Shown: one piece after another, positions 50,971 to 60,155 of the stretch | Layout of the letters: each line of letters starts with the position of its first letter | Numbering within the stretch: position 1 is the first letter of the stretch | Origin: Kutzneria viridogrisea | GTDB lineage: Bacteria > Actinomycetota > Actinomycetes > Mycobacteriales > Pseudonocardiaceae | Direction: 5' to 3' | Assembly (NCBI GenBank): GCA_014138725.1 | Contig: JACJID010000006.1 | Location: 556,001 to 620,000 of the forward strand | Length of the DNA: 64,000 bases | Notes under the pieces: model-generated | Told to the model about the DNA's origin: nothing | Databases searched by the model: none | The model's input: only the letters and a program-made list of their open reading frames with translations | Program-made: the position numbers and the translations under genes

Positions 50971-51019
50971 CGCGAAAGTGGCTTTCGCTGCGCCCAACGC
51001 GGTGAAAGCCACCTTCACG
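50971..51019. terminator. Hairpin terminator, GTGGCTTTC-type stem
   Basis: CGCGAAAGTGGCTTTC (50971-50986) pairs with 51004-51019 apart from two imperfect positions. It follows secA2. Its stem core GTGGCTTTC matches the 32480 hairpin. Confidence 0.85.
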
Positions 51020-51052
51020 GCACGGCACCGGGGTTGCGGCTAGCCTGCGCTG

Positions 51053-51751
51053 GTGGAACCGATCACGCTCGGGCTGGTGACCAGGCTCTACCGCGACTAC
51101 GCGACAGAGTTGGCGACAGTGCGGGAGGAACAGCGCGAGCTGCTGGCGGCCCGCCAGCCGGGTATGCGGGCGCAGTTGGACGACCTCGAGGCCGAGATCA
51201 CCTACCTGCTGCTGCGCGAACTGAGGCCCGACACGGTGGTCGAGGTCGGCACCTTCCACGGCTGGTCCACGACCTGGATCCTGCGCGCCCTACGGGACAA
51301 CGGGGTCGGCAGGCTGCTGTCCTTCGACCAGGTCGACCACGTGCTGCGCACCGTGCCGGACGAACTGGCCGGGCAGCGGTGGACCTTCAGCAAGGGGGAC
51401 GTCCGGACGAAGGCGGCGGAGATCCCGGCCGAGACGGACTACCTGTTCCTGGACGCCGCGCACAGCGGGAGCTTCGCGCGCTGGTACCTGACGACCGTGT
51501 TCCCGACACTGCGTGCGGGCACCCGGGTGAGCGTGCACGACGTGTTCCACGGCAGGCGGCCCCTGCCGTTCAGTGAGGGCGCCGTCCTGCTCGGTTGGCT
51601 GGCGGACCGGAACATCGACTACTTCACGCCCTCGGCGAAGCGGGCGCCGGAGCACAACGCGGCGCTGCGCGGGCTCAAGGCCGAGCTGGGACTGGCGGAG
51701 CCGGTGCGCACGAGCCGGGACAACCCGATGGTGTTCTTCGACCTGGCGTAG
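51053..51751 (+). CDS. Class I SAM-dependent methyltransferase
   Basis: A 232-residue protein with motif I VVEVGTFHGWST (about residue 64), acidic SFDQVDH after strand 2 and YLFLDAAHSGSF at motif III-like position, resembling Methyltransf_24. It includes an N-terminal helical part and a C-terminal VSVHDVFHGRRPLPFSEG loop. The substrate is unknown. GTG 51053 lies 6 nt after TAGCCT (51041-51046), a leaderless pattern. It is not co-oriented with any downstream partner. Confidence 0.85.
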   Translation: MEPITLGLVTRLYRDYATELATVREEQRELLAARQPGMRAQLDDLEAEITYLLLRELRPDTVVEVGTFHGWSTTWILRALRDNGVGRLLSFDQVDHVLRTVPDELAGQRWTFSKGDVRTKAAEIPAETDYLFLDAAHSGSFARWYLTTVFPTLRAGTRVSVHDVFHGRRPLPFSEGAVLLGWLADRNIDYFTPSAKRAPEHNAALRGLKAELGLAEPVRTSRDNPMVFFDLA

Positions 51752-52246
51752 CGCGCGGGCCCGGACCCCGCGCGTGTCGGCGCTTCCCGTGCGGTGTGTC
51801 GGCGCTTCGCGGGCGCTGTGTTGGCATTCGCAGGGCGTTTTCCCAGCTCGCGGGATTGTGCGCAGGAAGCGCGAACACGGCGTACCGGAACGTCCGACAC
51901 GCGGTACTGGAAGGTCCGACACGCGGGGAGGTGGGCCGTTGACGGGCGGAGCCACCCCCAGTGGACCCGCCCGCCAACGCCGGTTCCTCGGCCGAGACGA
52001 CGCGCGACTGCATGCCCCAGGCTGCGTCCTTGACTCGGCTGGTGCGATTGGATGGTGGTCCGATCGCACACAGTAACTATGGCCAACGCGCAGATCAGCC
52101 ACCAGTGTTGATGTGTTGAGTCTTCGAGGAAACACCCTGCCCCAGGGGTGAAGGCGGTGACTCACCGTGGCGAATCGGCCACGAGGTGAACAGCGCACCT
52201 CCTGGTTTACACATCCACGCGGGCGCTGACAAGTACTCCGATCGGT
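51752..52246. repeat. GTGTCGG/CCGACAC repeat region between convergent genes
   Basis: This 495-nt convergent interval contains copies of GTGTCGGCGCTTC (51773, 51798) and of the inverse GTCCGACACGCGGTACTGG type (51891, 51914). The same motif family lies at 1420-1530. The last ~180 nt (from 52070) hold CCCTGCCCCAGGGG, a likely hairpin, but no gene was recognised. Confidence 0.7.
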
Positions 52247-54487
52247 TCAGCTCAAGGTTTCCAGCTGGGCCCGGACGTCGGTGGCCCGCCGGTCGTCCAC
52301 TTCGGAGTACAGCCGCAGGGCAGCCTCCCACGACCTGCGCGCGTCACCCACCCGGCCCAGACCGCGCAGGACCGCGCCGCGCCGGGACAGGATGTCGGCC
52401 TCACCCCAGCGGTTCTGCCCGTCGCGGGCGATCGCCAGGGCCCGGTTCAGGCAGTCCAGCGCCTGCTCCCGGTCGCCCAGCGCCAGGTGCGCCTCGGCCA
52501 TCTTGCCCAGGGCGTCGGCCTGCGCGGAGGGGTCCTCGCACTCGTCGGCCACCCGCAGTGCCTCGGTCAGCGCGTCGAGGGCCTGCTGGGTGAGCCCGCG
52601 CAGCCGCAGCACCTCGCCCAGCGTGGACATGGTGACCACCTCGCCGTGCCGGTCGCCCAGCTCGCGGAACCGCGCCAGCGCGCGGCCCGCCACCTGTTCG
52701 GCCTCCTCGGCCAGGCCCTGGTCCAGGTGCAGGAACCCGAGCCCGGCCAGGGTCCAGGCCTGCCCGTGCTCGTCGCCGATCCGCTCGCGGATCGCCAGCG
52801 CGCTGCGGTACAGCTCGGTCGCCTGGTCGAACTCGTGCAGCCGGTGCTTGGCCGCGGCCAGGTTGGTCTGCACCCACGCCTGGGCGAACAGGTCACCGGC
52901 GGTGCGGGCGGCCTGCTCGGCGAGCAGGTGCGTGCTCACCCACACGCCCATCGGGGTGCGCAGGCTGAAGTAGTCCCACATGGCGATGCCCACCCGCCAG
53001 GCCGTGTCCAGCAGCCCGTGGTCGATGGCCGTCTGGATCAGCGGCACCAGGTTGGCCAGCTCCCCGTCGCACCAGCGCAGGGCCTCGACCGGGTCGGTGA
53101 AGCCCTCCGGCGTGACCGTCGGCCCCGCCGCGGGCACCTCCAGGGTGTGCACCCGGAACGGGGCCAGCGTCTCGTTGGCCCGCTCGGCGGTGTGCAGGTA
53201 CCAGTCGGTGAGCCTGCGCACGGCCTCCTGCCTGGCCGGTGCGGACTCCTCGGCCCCGGCCAGCTCCGCGGCGTAGACCCGCAGCAGGTCGTGCAGCCGG
53301 TACCGGTCCCTGGCCAGGCCCTCCAGCAGGTGCACACTGGCCAGCCGCTCCAGCAGCCTGCGCCCGTGGTGCACCGGCACCCCGGCCAGTGCCGCGGCGG
53401 CGGCCGTGCTGATCTGCACGCCGCGGAACAGCCCGAGCAGCCGGAACATCCGGGCCGATTCCCCGGACAGGTCGCGGTAGGACCAGGAGAACACCGCGCG
53501 CACCGCGATCGAGTCGTCCGTGGCCAGCCCGTCCAGCCGCTGGTCGTCGGCGTCCAACTCCTCCACCAACTCGTCCACCGAGCGGTGCGGGTGGGTGGCC
53601 ACGCGCTCGGCGGCGATGCGCAACGCCAGCGGCAGGTGGGCGCAGCGCTGCGCCAGCGCGGTGATCGCGGCGGGCTCGGTGGCGGTGCGCTGCTCGCCGA
53701 TCACCCGGCTCAGCAGCGTGGTCGCCTCGGTCTCGGTCATCGGCCCGAGGGTCAGCTGCTTGGCGTTGGTGCGCATCGCCATGCCGGACAGCCTGCGCCG
53801 GCTCGTCACCACGACGGCGCAGTCCCCGGACCCCGGCAGCAGCGGCTCCAGCTGCTGGGACTCGGCCGCGTTGTCCAGCACGATCAGCACCCGCCCGCGG
53901 GCCACCAGCGAGCGGAACATCTTCGCCCGCTGCTCCTGCTCGGCGGGGATCGCGTTGCCGCTCACGCCCAGCGCGGACAGGAACTCCTCCAGCACGTCGG
54001 TGGGCCGCAGCGGCAGCTCCACCGGCGAGTAGCCCTGTAGGTCCACGTAGAGCTGGCCGTCCGGGAAGCGCGGGGCCACGTCGTGCGCCAGGCGCAGCGC
54101 GAGCGTGGTCTTGCCCGTGCCCGGTGCCCCGTCCACGGCCACCACGGCGGGCGTGCCGCGCTGGTGGTCGCCGGTGAGCGTGGCGCGCAGCACGGCGAGG
54201 TGCTCCTCACGCCCCACGAAGCGGGCCGCCGCGGCGGGCAGCTGGGCGGGCCGCGCGGCGATCTCGTTGTTGGCCAGGGAGATGAGCGTGCCGCCCGCCT
54301 CGAGCACCTGGTCGCAGCGGCGGGCGAGCTCGGCTGAGGGCGGGGTGCCGTTCTTGACCTTGCTCAGCCAGCTGGGCGTGTAGCCGACCAGGTCGGCCAG
54401 CGTGCGCCAGGAGATGCGCCGGTCGACGAGCATGCGCTCCAGTTCCGCACCGAATGCGGAGCCACCCCCGTCACCGCGATCTCCCAT
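52247..54487 (-). CDS. XRE-NB-ARC-TPR regulator (STAND ATPase)
   Basis: A 746-residue protein: an XRE HTH (residues ~15-70: WRTLADLVGYTPSWLSKVKNG), an NB-ARC/STAND ATPase with Walker A GAPGTGKTTLALRLAHD (about 125), Walker B VLIVLDNAAE and the HLPLALRIAAERV motif, and a TPR array from about 470 (ATELYRSALAIRERIGD and similar). It resembles actinobacterial regulators of the AfsR/SARP neighbourhood without a SARP domain. Ligand and targets are unknown. ATG 54487 follows GAGGGGACGG. Confidence 0.88.
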   Translation of the reverse strand: MGDRGDGGGSAFGAELERMLVDRRISWRTLADLVGYTPSWLSKVKNGTPPSAELARRCDQVLEAGGTLISLANNEIAARPAQLPAAAARFVGREEHLAVLRATLTGDHQRGTPAVVAVDGAPGTGKTTLALRLAHDVAPRFPDGQLYVDLQGYSPVELPLRPTDVLEEFLSALGVSGNAIPAEQEQRAKMFRSLVARGRVLIVLDNAAESQQLEPLLPGSGDCAVVVTSRRRLSGMAMRTNAKQLTLGPMTETEATTLLSRVIGEQRTATEPAAITALAQRCAHLPLALRIAAERVATHPHRSVDELVEELDADDQRLDGLATDDSIAVRAVFSWSYRDLSGESARMFRLLGLFRGVQISTAAAAALAGVPVHHGRRLLERLASVHLLEGLARDRYRLHDLLRVYAAELAGAEESAPARQEAVRRLTDWYLHTAERANETLAPFRVHTLEVPAAGPTVTPEGFTDPVEALRWCDGELANLVPLIQTAIDHGLLDTAWRVGIAMWDYFSLRTPMGVWVSTHLLAEQAARTAGDLFAQAWVQTNLAAAKHRLHEFDQATELYRSALAIRERIGDEHGQAWTLAGLGFLHLDQGLAEEAEQVAGRALARFRELGDRHGEVVTMSTLGEVLRLRGLTQQALDALTEALRVADECEDPSAQADALGKMAEAHLALGDREQALDCLNRALAIARDGQNRWGEADILSRRGAVLRGLGRVGDARRSWEAALRLYSEVDDRRATDVRAQLETLS

Positions 54488-54521
54488 ACCCCGTCCCCTC
54501 AGCTCACCCCGGTTGTCGATC

Positions 54522-55697
54522 CTACGTCGCCGCGGGCACCGTGGCCCGGTCCACGACCAGTTGCCGCAGCTTGCGGGTCTGCCTGGGCTGGTTCCAGCCC
54601 AGCACGCCCGTCACGACCCCGTCCACGTGGTAGGCGGCGGTGAACTCCCGGCTGGCCATGTCCCCGTCCAGCACGGTGTAGCCCGCGCCCTCCGGGAAGA
54701 CCCCGTACGCCTGCACCTTGGCGTCGAACTGGTCGGTCCAGAAGTAGGGCACCGGCGCGAACGGCTCCCCGGCCCCGAGCAGTGCCCTGGCCACCGCCAT
54801 GCCCTGCTCGGTGGCGTTCATCCGGTGCTCCAGCCGCATCGGCATGCCGAAGTGCGGGTTCGGCCAGCAGGCCACGTCCCCGGCCGCGTACACCCCGGGC
54901 GCCGCCTGGCAGCGCTCGTCGCACAGGACCCCGTCCGCCAGGGACAGCCCGGAGTCGGTGAGCCAGTCCGTGGCGGGCACCGAGCCGATCGCCACCAGCA
55001 CGCAGTCGGCCTCGCAGAGCGTGCCGTCGGACAGCCGCACCCCGCTGACCCGCCCGCCGGAGCCGACCAGCTCGGTCACCGCGACGCCCAGCAGCACGCG
55101 AACCCCGTTGTCCCGGTGCATGGCCTCGACGACCTTGCCCACCGGCGCGCCCAGCTGGCGCAGCATCGGTACCGGCAGCGGGTCCACCATCGTCACGTCC
55201 AGGCCCAGGGTGCGGGCCGTGGCCGCGACCTCCGCGCCGAGGAAGCCCGCGCCGATCACCACGACGCGCGGACCGGCCGCCAGTTCGGTGCGCAGCGCGA
55301 GCGCGTCGTCCAGCGAGCGCAGCACGTGCACCCCGAGCAGGTCGTGGCCGAAGGGCAGGCGGCGTGGCCGCACCCCGGTGGCGATCACCAGCCCGTCGAA
55401 GCCGACCCGCTCGCCGCCGTCCAGTTCCACCGCGCGCCCGGCCAGGTCCAGCCCGGTGGCCCTGCGGCCCAGCAGCAGCCGCGCGCCCAGCCCGTCGAGT
55501 TGCTCGGCCTTGCGCAGCTGGGTGCGCTCGGGCTCCCACTGCCCGGCCAGCACCTGCTTGGACAGCGGCGGCCGGTCGTACGGGGCGTGCGGCTCCTCGC
55601 CGACCAGGGTCAGCTCCCCGGTGAAGCCCTCCCTGCGCAGGGTCTCCGCCGCGGTCAGGCCCGCCGCCGAGGCGCCGACGATCGTGATCTGCTCCAT
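54522..55697 (-). CDS. FAD-dependent NAD(P)H:ferredoxin-type reductase
   Basis: A 391-residue flavoprotein of the rubredoxin/ferredoxin reductase kind. FAD: ITIVGASAAGLTAAETLR; NAD(P): VVVIGAGFLGAEVAAT; the FAD ATP-site AAGDVACWPNP. The C-terminus has an oxidoreductase tail with VLGWNQPRQTRKLRQLV. It would feed electrons to a ferredoxin for a P450 or similar; none is adjacent. ATG 55697 is 7 nt after TAGTGT (55710-55705). The divergent kinase starts only 19 nt away. Confidence 0.88.
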   Translation of the reverse strand: MEQITIVGASAAGLTAAETLRREGFTGELTLVGEEPHAPYDRPPLSKQVLAGQWEPERTQLRKAEQLDGLGARLLLGRRATGLDLAGRAVELDGGERVGFDGLVIATGVRPRRLPFGHDLLGVHVLRSLDDALALRTELAAGPRVVVIGAGFLGAEVAATARTLGLDVTMVDPLPVPMLRQLGAPVGKVVEAMHRDNGVRVLLGVAVTELVGSGGRVSGVRLSDGTLCEADCVLVAIGSVPATDWLTDSGLSLADGVLCDERCQAAPGVYAAGDVACWPNPHFGMPMRLEHRMNATEQGMAVARALLGAGEPFAPVPYFWTDQFDAKVQAYGVFPEGAGYTVLDGDMASREFTAAYHVDGVVTGVLGWNQPRQTRKLRQLVVDRATVPAAT

Positions 55698-55704
55698 GTC
55701 GACA

Positions 55705-55710
55705 ACACTA
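55705..55710 (-). promoter_or_regulatory. -10-like TAGTGT in the 19-nt space between divergent starts
   Basis: The reductase (start 55697) and FGGY kinase (start 55717) diverge with 19 nt between starts. TAGTGT on the minus strand is 7 nt before the reductase ATG. Any -35 sequences would fall inside the opposite coding region, so the two promoters must overlap. Confidence 0.45.
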
Positions 55711-55716
55711 TTTGGC

Positions 55717-57180
55717 ATGTACCTGGGCATCGACATAGGAACGTCCAGCACGAAGGGTGTGGTGGTGCGCGCGGACGGGTCTGTGGTGGCCACCGCGCAA
55801 CGCCCGCACGGCACGTCCGCGCCCCGGCCGGGCTGGGTGGAGCACGACGCCCAGGACGTGTGGTGGGCCGATTTCCTCGCCGTGGCAAGGGAACTGAGCG
55901 CTGCCGTCACGGGCATCCAGGCGCTGGCCGTCAGCGGGATCGGTCCCTGCCTGCTGCCCGCCGACGAGCACGGCGAGCCCCTGCGCCCCGCGATCCTCTA
56001 CGGGGTGGACACCCGGGCCACCGCGGAGATCGCCGAGCTGACGGCCGAGTTCGGCGCCGAGGAGGTGCTCGCACGGGCCGGGTCCCCGCTGACCAGCCAG
56101 GCCGTCGGCCCGAAGCTGCGCTGGCTGGCCAGGCACGAGCCGCAGGTGTACCGGTGTACGCGCATGCTGCTGATGGCCAGTTCGTACCTGGTGCACCGGC
56201 TCACCGGGCGGTACGTGCTGGACCATCACTCGGCCAGCCAGTGCACGCCGATGTACGACCTGCACGCCCGCGACTGGGCGCGGGACTGGGCCGCTGCGGT
56301 GGCGCCCGGTCTGCCGCTGCCCGAGCTGGCGTGGCCGACCGAGGTCGTCGGCGTGGTGAGCGACTCGGCCGCCGCCGCGACCGGGCTGCCCGCGGGACTG
56401 CCCGTGACGGCCGGGACCGTGGACGCCTGGGCCGAGGCCGCCAGCGTGGGTGTGCGTGAGCCCGGCGAGGCGATGATCATGTACGGCAGCACGCTGTTCC
56501 TGGTGCAGGTCCTCGACCAGGTGCGTGGCCACCCCGGTCTGTGGGCGACCTGCGGGGTTCGGCCGGGCACCTACACGTTGGCCGCGGGCATGGCCACCTC
56601 CGGTGCGGTCACCGACTGGTTGCGCGGCCTGGTCGGCGGCGAGTTCGGCGACCTGGTGGCGGCTGCGGGGCGCGTCCCCGCTGGCAGCCGGGGTTTGCTG
56701 CTGCTGCCGTACTTCGCGGGGGAGCGGACCCCGTTGTTCGACCCGGACGCGCGCGGCGTGCTCGCCGGGCTGACCCTCGGCCACGGCCGCGAGGAGCTCT
56801 ACCGGGCCGTGTTGGAGGGAACCGCTTACGGGGTGCGGCACAACCTCGCCGCCATGACCGAGGCGGGTGGGCGTGCGCGCAGGCTCGTCGCGGTCGGCGG
56901 CGGCACGCAGGGCGGGCTGTGGACGCAGATCGTCTCCGACGTGACGGGCCTGTCCCAGCAGGTCCCGGCGCACACCATCGGCGCTTGCCTCGGTGACGCC
57001 CGGCTCGCCGCCGAGGCGCAGGGCGTGGACACCGCCACGTGGAACCCGGTCGTGTCCACGGTGCTGCCCGATCCGGACCGGACCGCCGCGTACGAGCCGT
57101 ACTACCAGCACTACCGGCGGCTTTACGAGGCCACCAGCGAGATCGCGCATTTCCTGGCCGCCGAGCAGCGTGGTGGGTGA
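55717..57180 (+). CDS. FGGY-family carbohydrate kinase (xylulokinase-like)
   Basis: A 487-residue kinase. The N-terminal phosphate-binding loop is LGIDIGTSSTKGVV; the catalytic Asp is in TAGTVDAWAEA (about residue 240); the ATP loop is VAVGGGTQGGLW (about 393). FGGY kinases phosphorylate pentuloses and other sugars; the exact substrate is not decided by these motifs. ATG 55717 starts right at MYLGIDIG. Divergent from the reductase gene. Confidence 0.9.
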   Translation: MYLGIDIGTSSTKGVVVRADGSVVATAQRPHGTSAPRPGWVEHDAQDVWWADFLAVARELSAAVTGIQALAVSGIGPCLLPADEHGEPLRPAILYGVDTRATAEIAELTAEFGAEEVLARAGSPLTSQAVGPKLRWLARHEPQVYRCTRMLLMASSYLVHRLTGRYVLDHHSASQCTPMYDLHARDWARDWAAAVAPGLPLPELAWPTEVVGVVSDSAAAATGLPAGLPVTAGTVDAWAEAASVGVREPGEAMIMYGSTLFLVQVLDQVRGHPGLWATCGVRPGTYTLAAGMATSGAVTDWLRGLVGGEFGDLVAAAGRVPAGSRGLLLLPYFAGERTPLFDPDARGVLAGLTLGHGREELYRAVLEGTAYGVRHNLAAMTEAGGRARRLVAVGGGTQGGLWTQIVSDVTGLSQQVPAHTIGACLGDARLAAEAQGVDTATWNPVVSTVLPDPDRTAAYEPYYQHYRRLYEATSEIAHFLAAEQRGG

Positions 57181-57366
57181 GCGGTGCACGCATTTGTGAG
57201 CAGTGCTCTGGTGTGTGCCAGAACGGGATTCGTGTGCGGCTGGGCTGGACTCGCGGGTGGGCTGGCGTCGGCTTTGGCGCTGCCCCTTGACGGGCTCGGT
57301 GCCCAGCTCCTAGCCTGGCGCGACCGCCGCTTGCAAACCTTTACAGTCGACTGAGGGAGACTGTTC

Positions 57367-58863
57367 GTGAGCTACGCAGCGTTGCGGAGATCGGCCACCA
57401 CCTGGCTGCCGGTGCTGGCGGTAGCCCTGATCGCGGTGTTCGTGGGCGGCGGGGCCTCGGCCGCCACGACCAACGCCAGGGACCGGGCGGCGGTGTTCGA
57501 CGTGAAGTCCTACGGCGCCAAGGGAGACGGGGCGGCCAACGACACGCCAGCGGTGAACAGGGCGATCGTGGCGGCGAACCAGGCGGGCGGCGGGGTGGTG
57601 CGCTTCCCCGCGGGCACGTACAAGGCGGGCGGCTCGATCCACCTGCTGAGCAACGTCACCGTGCAGCTGGACGCGGGATCGACCCTGCTGGGCACCGCCT
57701 CCGGCTACGACGCGCCGGAGGCCAACCCCTACGACAAGTTCCAGGACTACGGGCACAGCCATTTCCACAACGCGATGATCTGGGGCGACCGGCTGACCAA
57801 CATCGGGTTCACCGGCTCGGGCACGATCGACGGCGGCGGTCACTTCATCACCGGCAACCCCAAGTCCGGCCAGGCGGACAAGCTGATCTCGCTGACCCGC
57901 TGCGACGGGCTGACCGTCTCGGGCATCACGCTCAAGCGCGGCGGCCACTTCGCGATGCTGATCAACGGCTGCCAGAACGTGGTGTCCGACCACCTGACGA
58001 TCTCCACCGCGGGTGACCGGGACGGCTGGAACATCATCAACACCCGCAACGTCACGATCACCAACATCACCGATGCGGCCAACGACGACGCGCTGGTGTT
58101 CAAGAGCGACTGGGCGCTGGGCGCCACCCTGCCCAACGGCCACGTGACGGTCACCAACGCGAAGCTGTCCGCGGGCTGCTGCAACGCGCTGATGTTCGGT
58201 TCGGAGACCTGCGGGGACTTCACCGACTACCAGTTCACGCATATCACCATCACCGGTGCGGGCAAGTCCGGCCTGGGCATGGTGTCCATGGACGGCTCGC
58301 GCATCTCCAACGTGCGCTACAACGACGTGACGATGTCGGGCACCAAGTCGCCGATCATGCAGAAGATCGGGACGAGAAAACGCTGTGGTGACAAGCCGGG
58401 CATCGGCAGCATCAGCGACGTGCACTACGAGAACATCACCGGCACCAGTGCCGGGTCGTTCAGCCCCACCCTGTGGGGCCAGCCCGGTCACCAGATCAGC
58501 GACGTGACCTTCAAGAACGTCAACCTGACCCTACCCGGCGGGCACGCGGCGATGTCCACCGACGTGCCCAGCGACAACGGGGACTACAACCCCAACAGCA
58601 TCGGAACCCGCCCCGCGTACGGGTTCTACCTGCACGAGGTGACCGGCATCAGCTTCACCGACACCGCGCTGCGCCAGTCCGCGAGCGACGCCCGGCCCGC
58701 GATCATCGCCAACTCGGGCAGCAGGCTCAGCTTCGACCACGTGACGGCGCAGTCCGGCAAGGGGAGCCCGTACGACCTGGGTTTCCAGTCCGTCACCGGC
58801 TACTGCGTGCAGGGCTCGGACGCCTTGCGTGTCAACGCGACCGGCTCCAGCAAGGGCTGCTGA
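57367..58863 (+). CDS. Secreted GH28-like polygalacturonase / pectate-lyase superfamily protein
   Basis: A 498-residue parallel beta-helix protein with a signal peptide (VLAVALIAVFVGGGASA), the FDVKSYGAKGDGAANDTPAVNRAI start and repeats of the beta-helix. A DD pair lies in ANDDALVFKSD, with GSETCGD further on, as in GH28 active sites; the NTD motif appears altered. It would cleave pectic polymers outside the cell. GTG 57367 has GAGGGAGA; TAGCCT at 57310 is a likely -10. Confidence 0.82.
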   Translation: MSYAALRRSATTWLPVLAVALIAVFVGGGASAATTNARDRAAVFDVKSYGAKGDGAANDTPAVNRAIVAANQAGGGVVRFPAGTYKAGGSIHLLSNVTVQLDAGSTLLGTASGYDAPEANPYDKFQDYGHSHFHNAMIWGDRLTNIGFTGSGTIDGGGHFITGNPKSGQADKLISLTRCDGLTVSGITLKRGGHFAMLINGCQNVVSDHLTISTAGDRDGWNIINTRNVTITNITDAANDDALVFKSDWALGATLPNGHVTVTNAKLSAGCCNALMFGSETCGDFTDYQFTHITITGAGKSGLGMVSMDGSRISNVRYNDVTMSGTKSPIMQKIGTRKRCGDKPGIGSISDVHYENITGTSAGSFSPTLWGQPGHQISDVTFKNVNLTLPGGHAAMSTDVPSDNGDYNPNSIGTRPAYGFYLHEVTGISFTDTALRQSASDARPAIIANSGSRLSFDHVTAQSGKGSPYDLGFQSVTGYCVQGSDALRVNATGSSKGC

Positions 58864-58869
58864 CGGGCC

Positions 58870-58916
58870 GCTCCCGGCTAGCCGATGTGGATCTCGAACA
58901 CCGGGTAGCCGGGAGC
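58870..58916. terminator. Hairpin at the end of the GH28 and nitroreductase genes
   Basis: GCTCCCGGCTA (58870-58880) pairs with TAGCCGGGAGC (58906-58916) around a 25-nt loop. It begins 7 nt after the GH28 stop and extends into the last codons of the opposing nitroreductase-family gene, so it may terminate both transcripts. Confidence 0.65.
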
Positions 58917-59321
58917 GATGCCCAGCAGCACCTCGTCGGAGGCGGTGGCGTCCACGCCATCGAAGAACATGCTCACCTCGAACTTCCAGCGCTTGAGGTA
59001 GGCGCGCAGGATCTCCGGCTTGTCGGCGTCGGCCAGTTCGGTGGGGGTGAACCGCTCCGTGCGGCGGCCCACCCGCAGCTCACCCTCGCCCGCCGCGCGC
59101 AGGTTGCGCACCCACTGGGTGTGTCCGCGCGGGGCCACCAGGTACTTCTTTCCCTTGTAAGACAACAGGTTCACCGGATTCGAGCGCGGTTCGCCGCTGG
59201 TCCGGCCGCGCACCGTGAGCACCCGGCTGCCGAGCAGGCTGATCCCGGCCTTGGTCAGGCCGCTGACGATCTTGTGGAACAGCACGTCGCTGCCGTCGCT
59301 CTTGACGTATCGGGTGGTCAT
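58878..59321 (-). CDS. Nitroreductase-family F420-type protein (DUF385/Ddn-like)
   Basis: A 147-residue split-beta-barrel protein: VLTVRGRTSGEPRSNPVNLL, KKYLVAPRGHTQWVRNLRAAGEGEL and the RFTPTELADADK region are characteristic of deazaflavin(F420)-dependent oxidoreductases such as Ddn. It would reduce quinones or nitro compounds with F420H2. ATG 59321 has GGAGG 6 nt ahead. The divergent TetR and two operators indicate induction by a small molecule. Confidence 0.87.
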   Translation of the reverse strand: MTTRYVKSDGSDVLFHKIVSGLTKAGISLLGSRVLTVRGRTSGEPRSNPVNLLSYKGKKYLVAPRGHTQWVRNLRAAGEGELRVGRRTERFTPTELADADKPEILRAYLKRWKFEVSMFFDGVDATASDEVLLGIAPGYPVFEIHIG

Positions 59322-59340
59322 GGCTGCCTCCTGAAGAATG

Positions 59341-59407
59341 GAGAGCACTGCTCTCGGTTGAGAACAGTGAACACGCGGCTGCCGCTCTCTGTCAAGAGCA
59401 GTGCTCT
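59341..59407. promoter_or_regulatory. Two TetR operators, AGAGCA-N-TGCTCT
   Basis: GAGAGCACTGCTCTC (59341-59355) and AGAGCAGTGCTCT (59395-59407) are perfect odd palindromes sharing AGAGCA/TGCTCT half-sites, 53 nt apart centre to centre. One lies near each divergent start (nitroreductase 59321, TetR 59448), so both genes are likely repressed. Confidence 0.8.
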
Positions 59408-59447
59408 CTAAGTTGGCTAGTGCTCCGAAACGTGACAGGGTGAGGGG

Positions 59448-60155
59448 ATGAACGCGAGCCGTACCGCCAGGGACCGGGCCAGGGCCGAGCTGACCGCCGA
59501 GATCAAGGACCAGGCCCGCAAGCAGTTGGCCGTGTCCGGGGCCGACGGGCTGTCCCTGCGCGCGGTGGCCCGGGAGATGGGCATGGTGTCCTCGGCGCTC
59601 TACCGGTACTTCCCGAGCAAGGACGACCTGCTCACGGGGCTGATCCTGGACGCGTACGACGGGCTGGGCGCCGAGGCCGAGGCCGCCGACGCCGGGGTCG
59701 ACCCGGTGGACGTGCGCGGCCGGTGGCGGGCCATCTGCCGGGCGGTGCGGGGTTGGGCGCTGGCCCACCCGCACGAGTACGCCCTGATCTACGGCTCGCC
59801 GGTGCCCGGCTACCGGGCGCCGCAGGACACCGTCCCCGCGGCGAGCCGGGTGGCCATCGCGCTGCTCGAGGTGTTGAAGACCGCGTGGGCGGCCAAGCTG
59901 ATCCGCCTGGACTACGACGGGCGCGAGCTCAGCCCGCAGCTGCTGGCACAGACCAAGGCGCTGGCCGAGGCGGTCGCGCCCACCCTGCCGCCCGTGCTCA
60001 TGGCCCGGGCGATCACGGCATGGACCCAGTTGTTCGGGATGATCAGCTTCGAGCTGTTCGGCCAGTTGGTGGGCAGCGTGGACCCGAGCGAGGAGTTCTT
60101 CGAGCACTCCGTGGAAACGATGGCCCAGTTCGTGGGCCTGCGCTCACCCCGCTGA
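59448..60155 (+). CDS. TetR-family regulator of the nitroreductase
   Basis: A 235-residue protein with the HTH in IKDQARKQLAVSGADGLSLR, then AVAREMGMVSSALYRYFPSKDDLL (about 18-60), and a C-terminal WHG-type domain (ALAHPHEYALIYGSPVPGY). GAGGGG lies 2 nt before the ATG; spacing is short but nothing better exists. The two operators upstream and the divergent oxidoreductase define a regulator-target pair. Confidence 0.88.
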   Translation: MNASRTARDRARAELTAEIKDQARKQLAVSGADGLSLRAVAREMGMVSSALYRYFPSKDDLLTGLILDAYDGLGAEAEAADAGVDPVDVRGRWRAICRAVRGWALAHPHEYALIYGSPVPGYRAPQDTVPAASRVAIALLEVLKTAWAAKLIRLDYDGRELSPQLLAQTKALAEAVAPTLPPVLMARAITAWTQLFGMISFELFGQLVGSVDPSEEFFEHSVETMAQFVGLRSPR

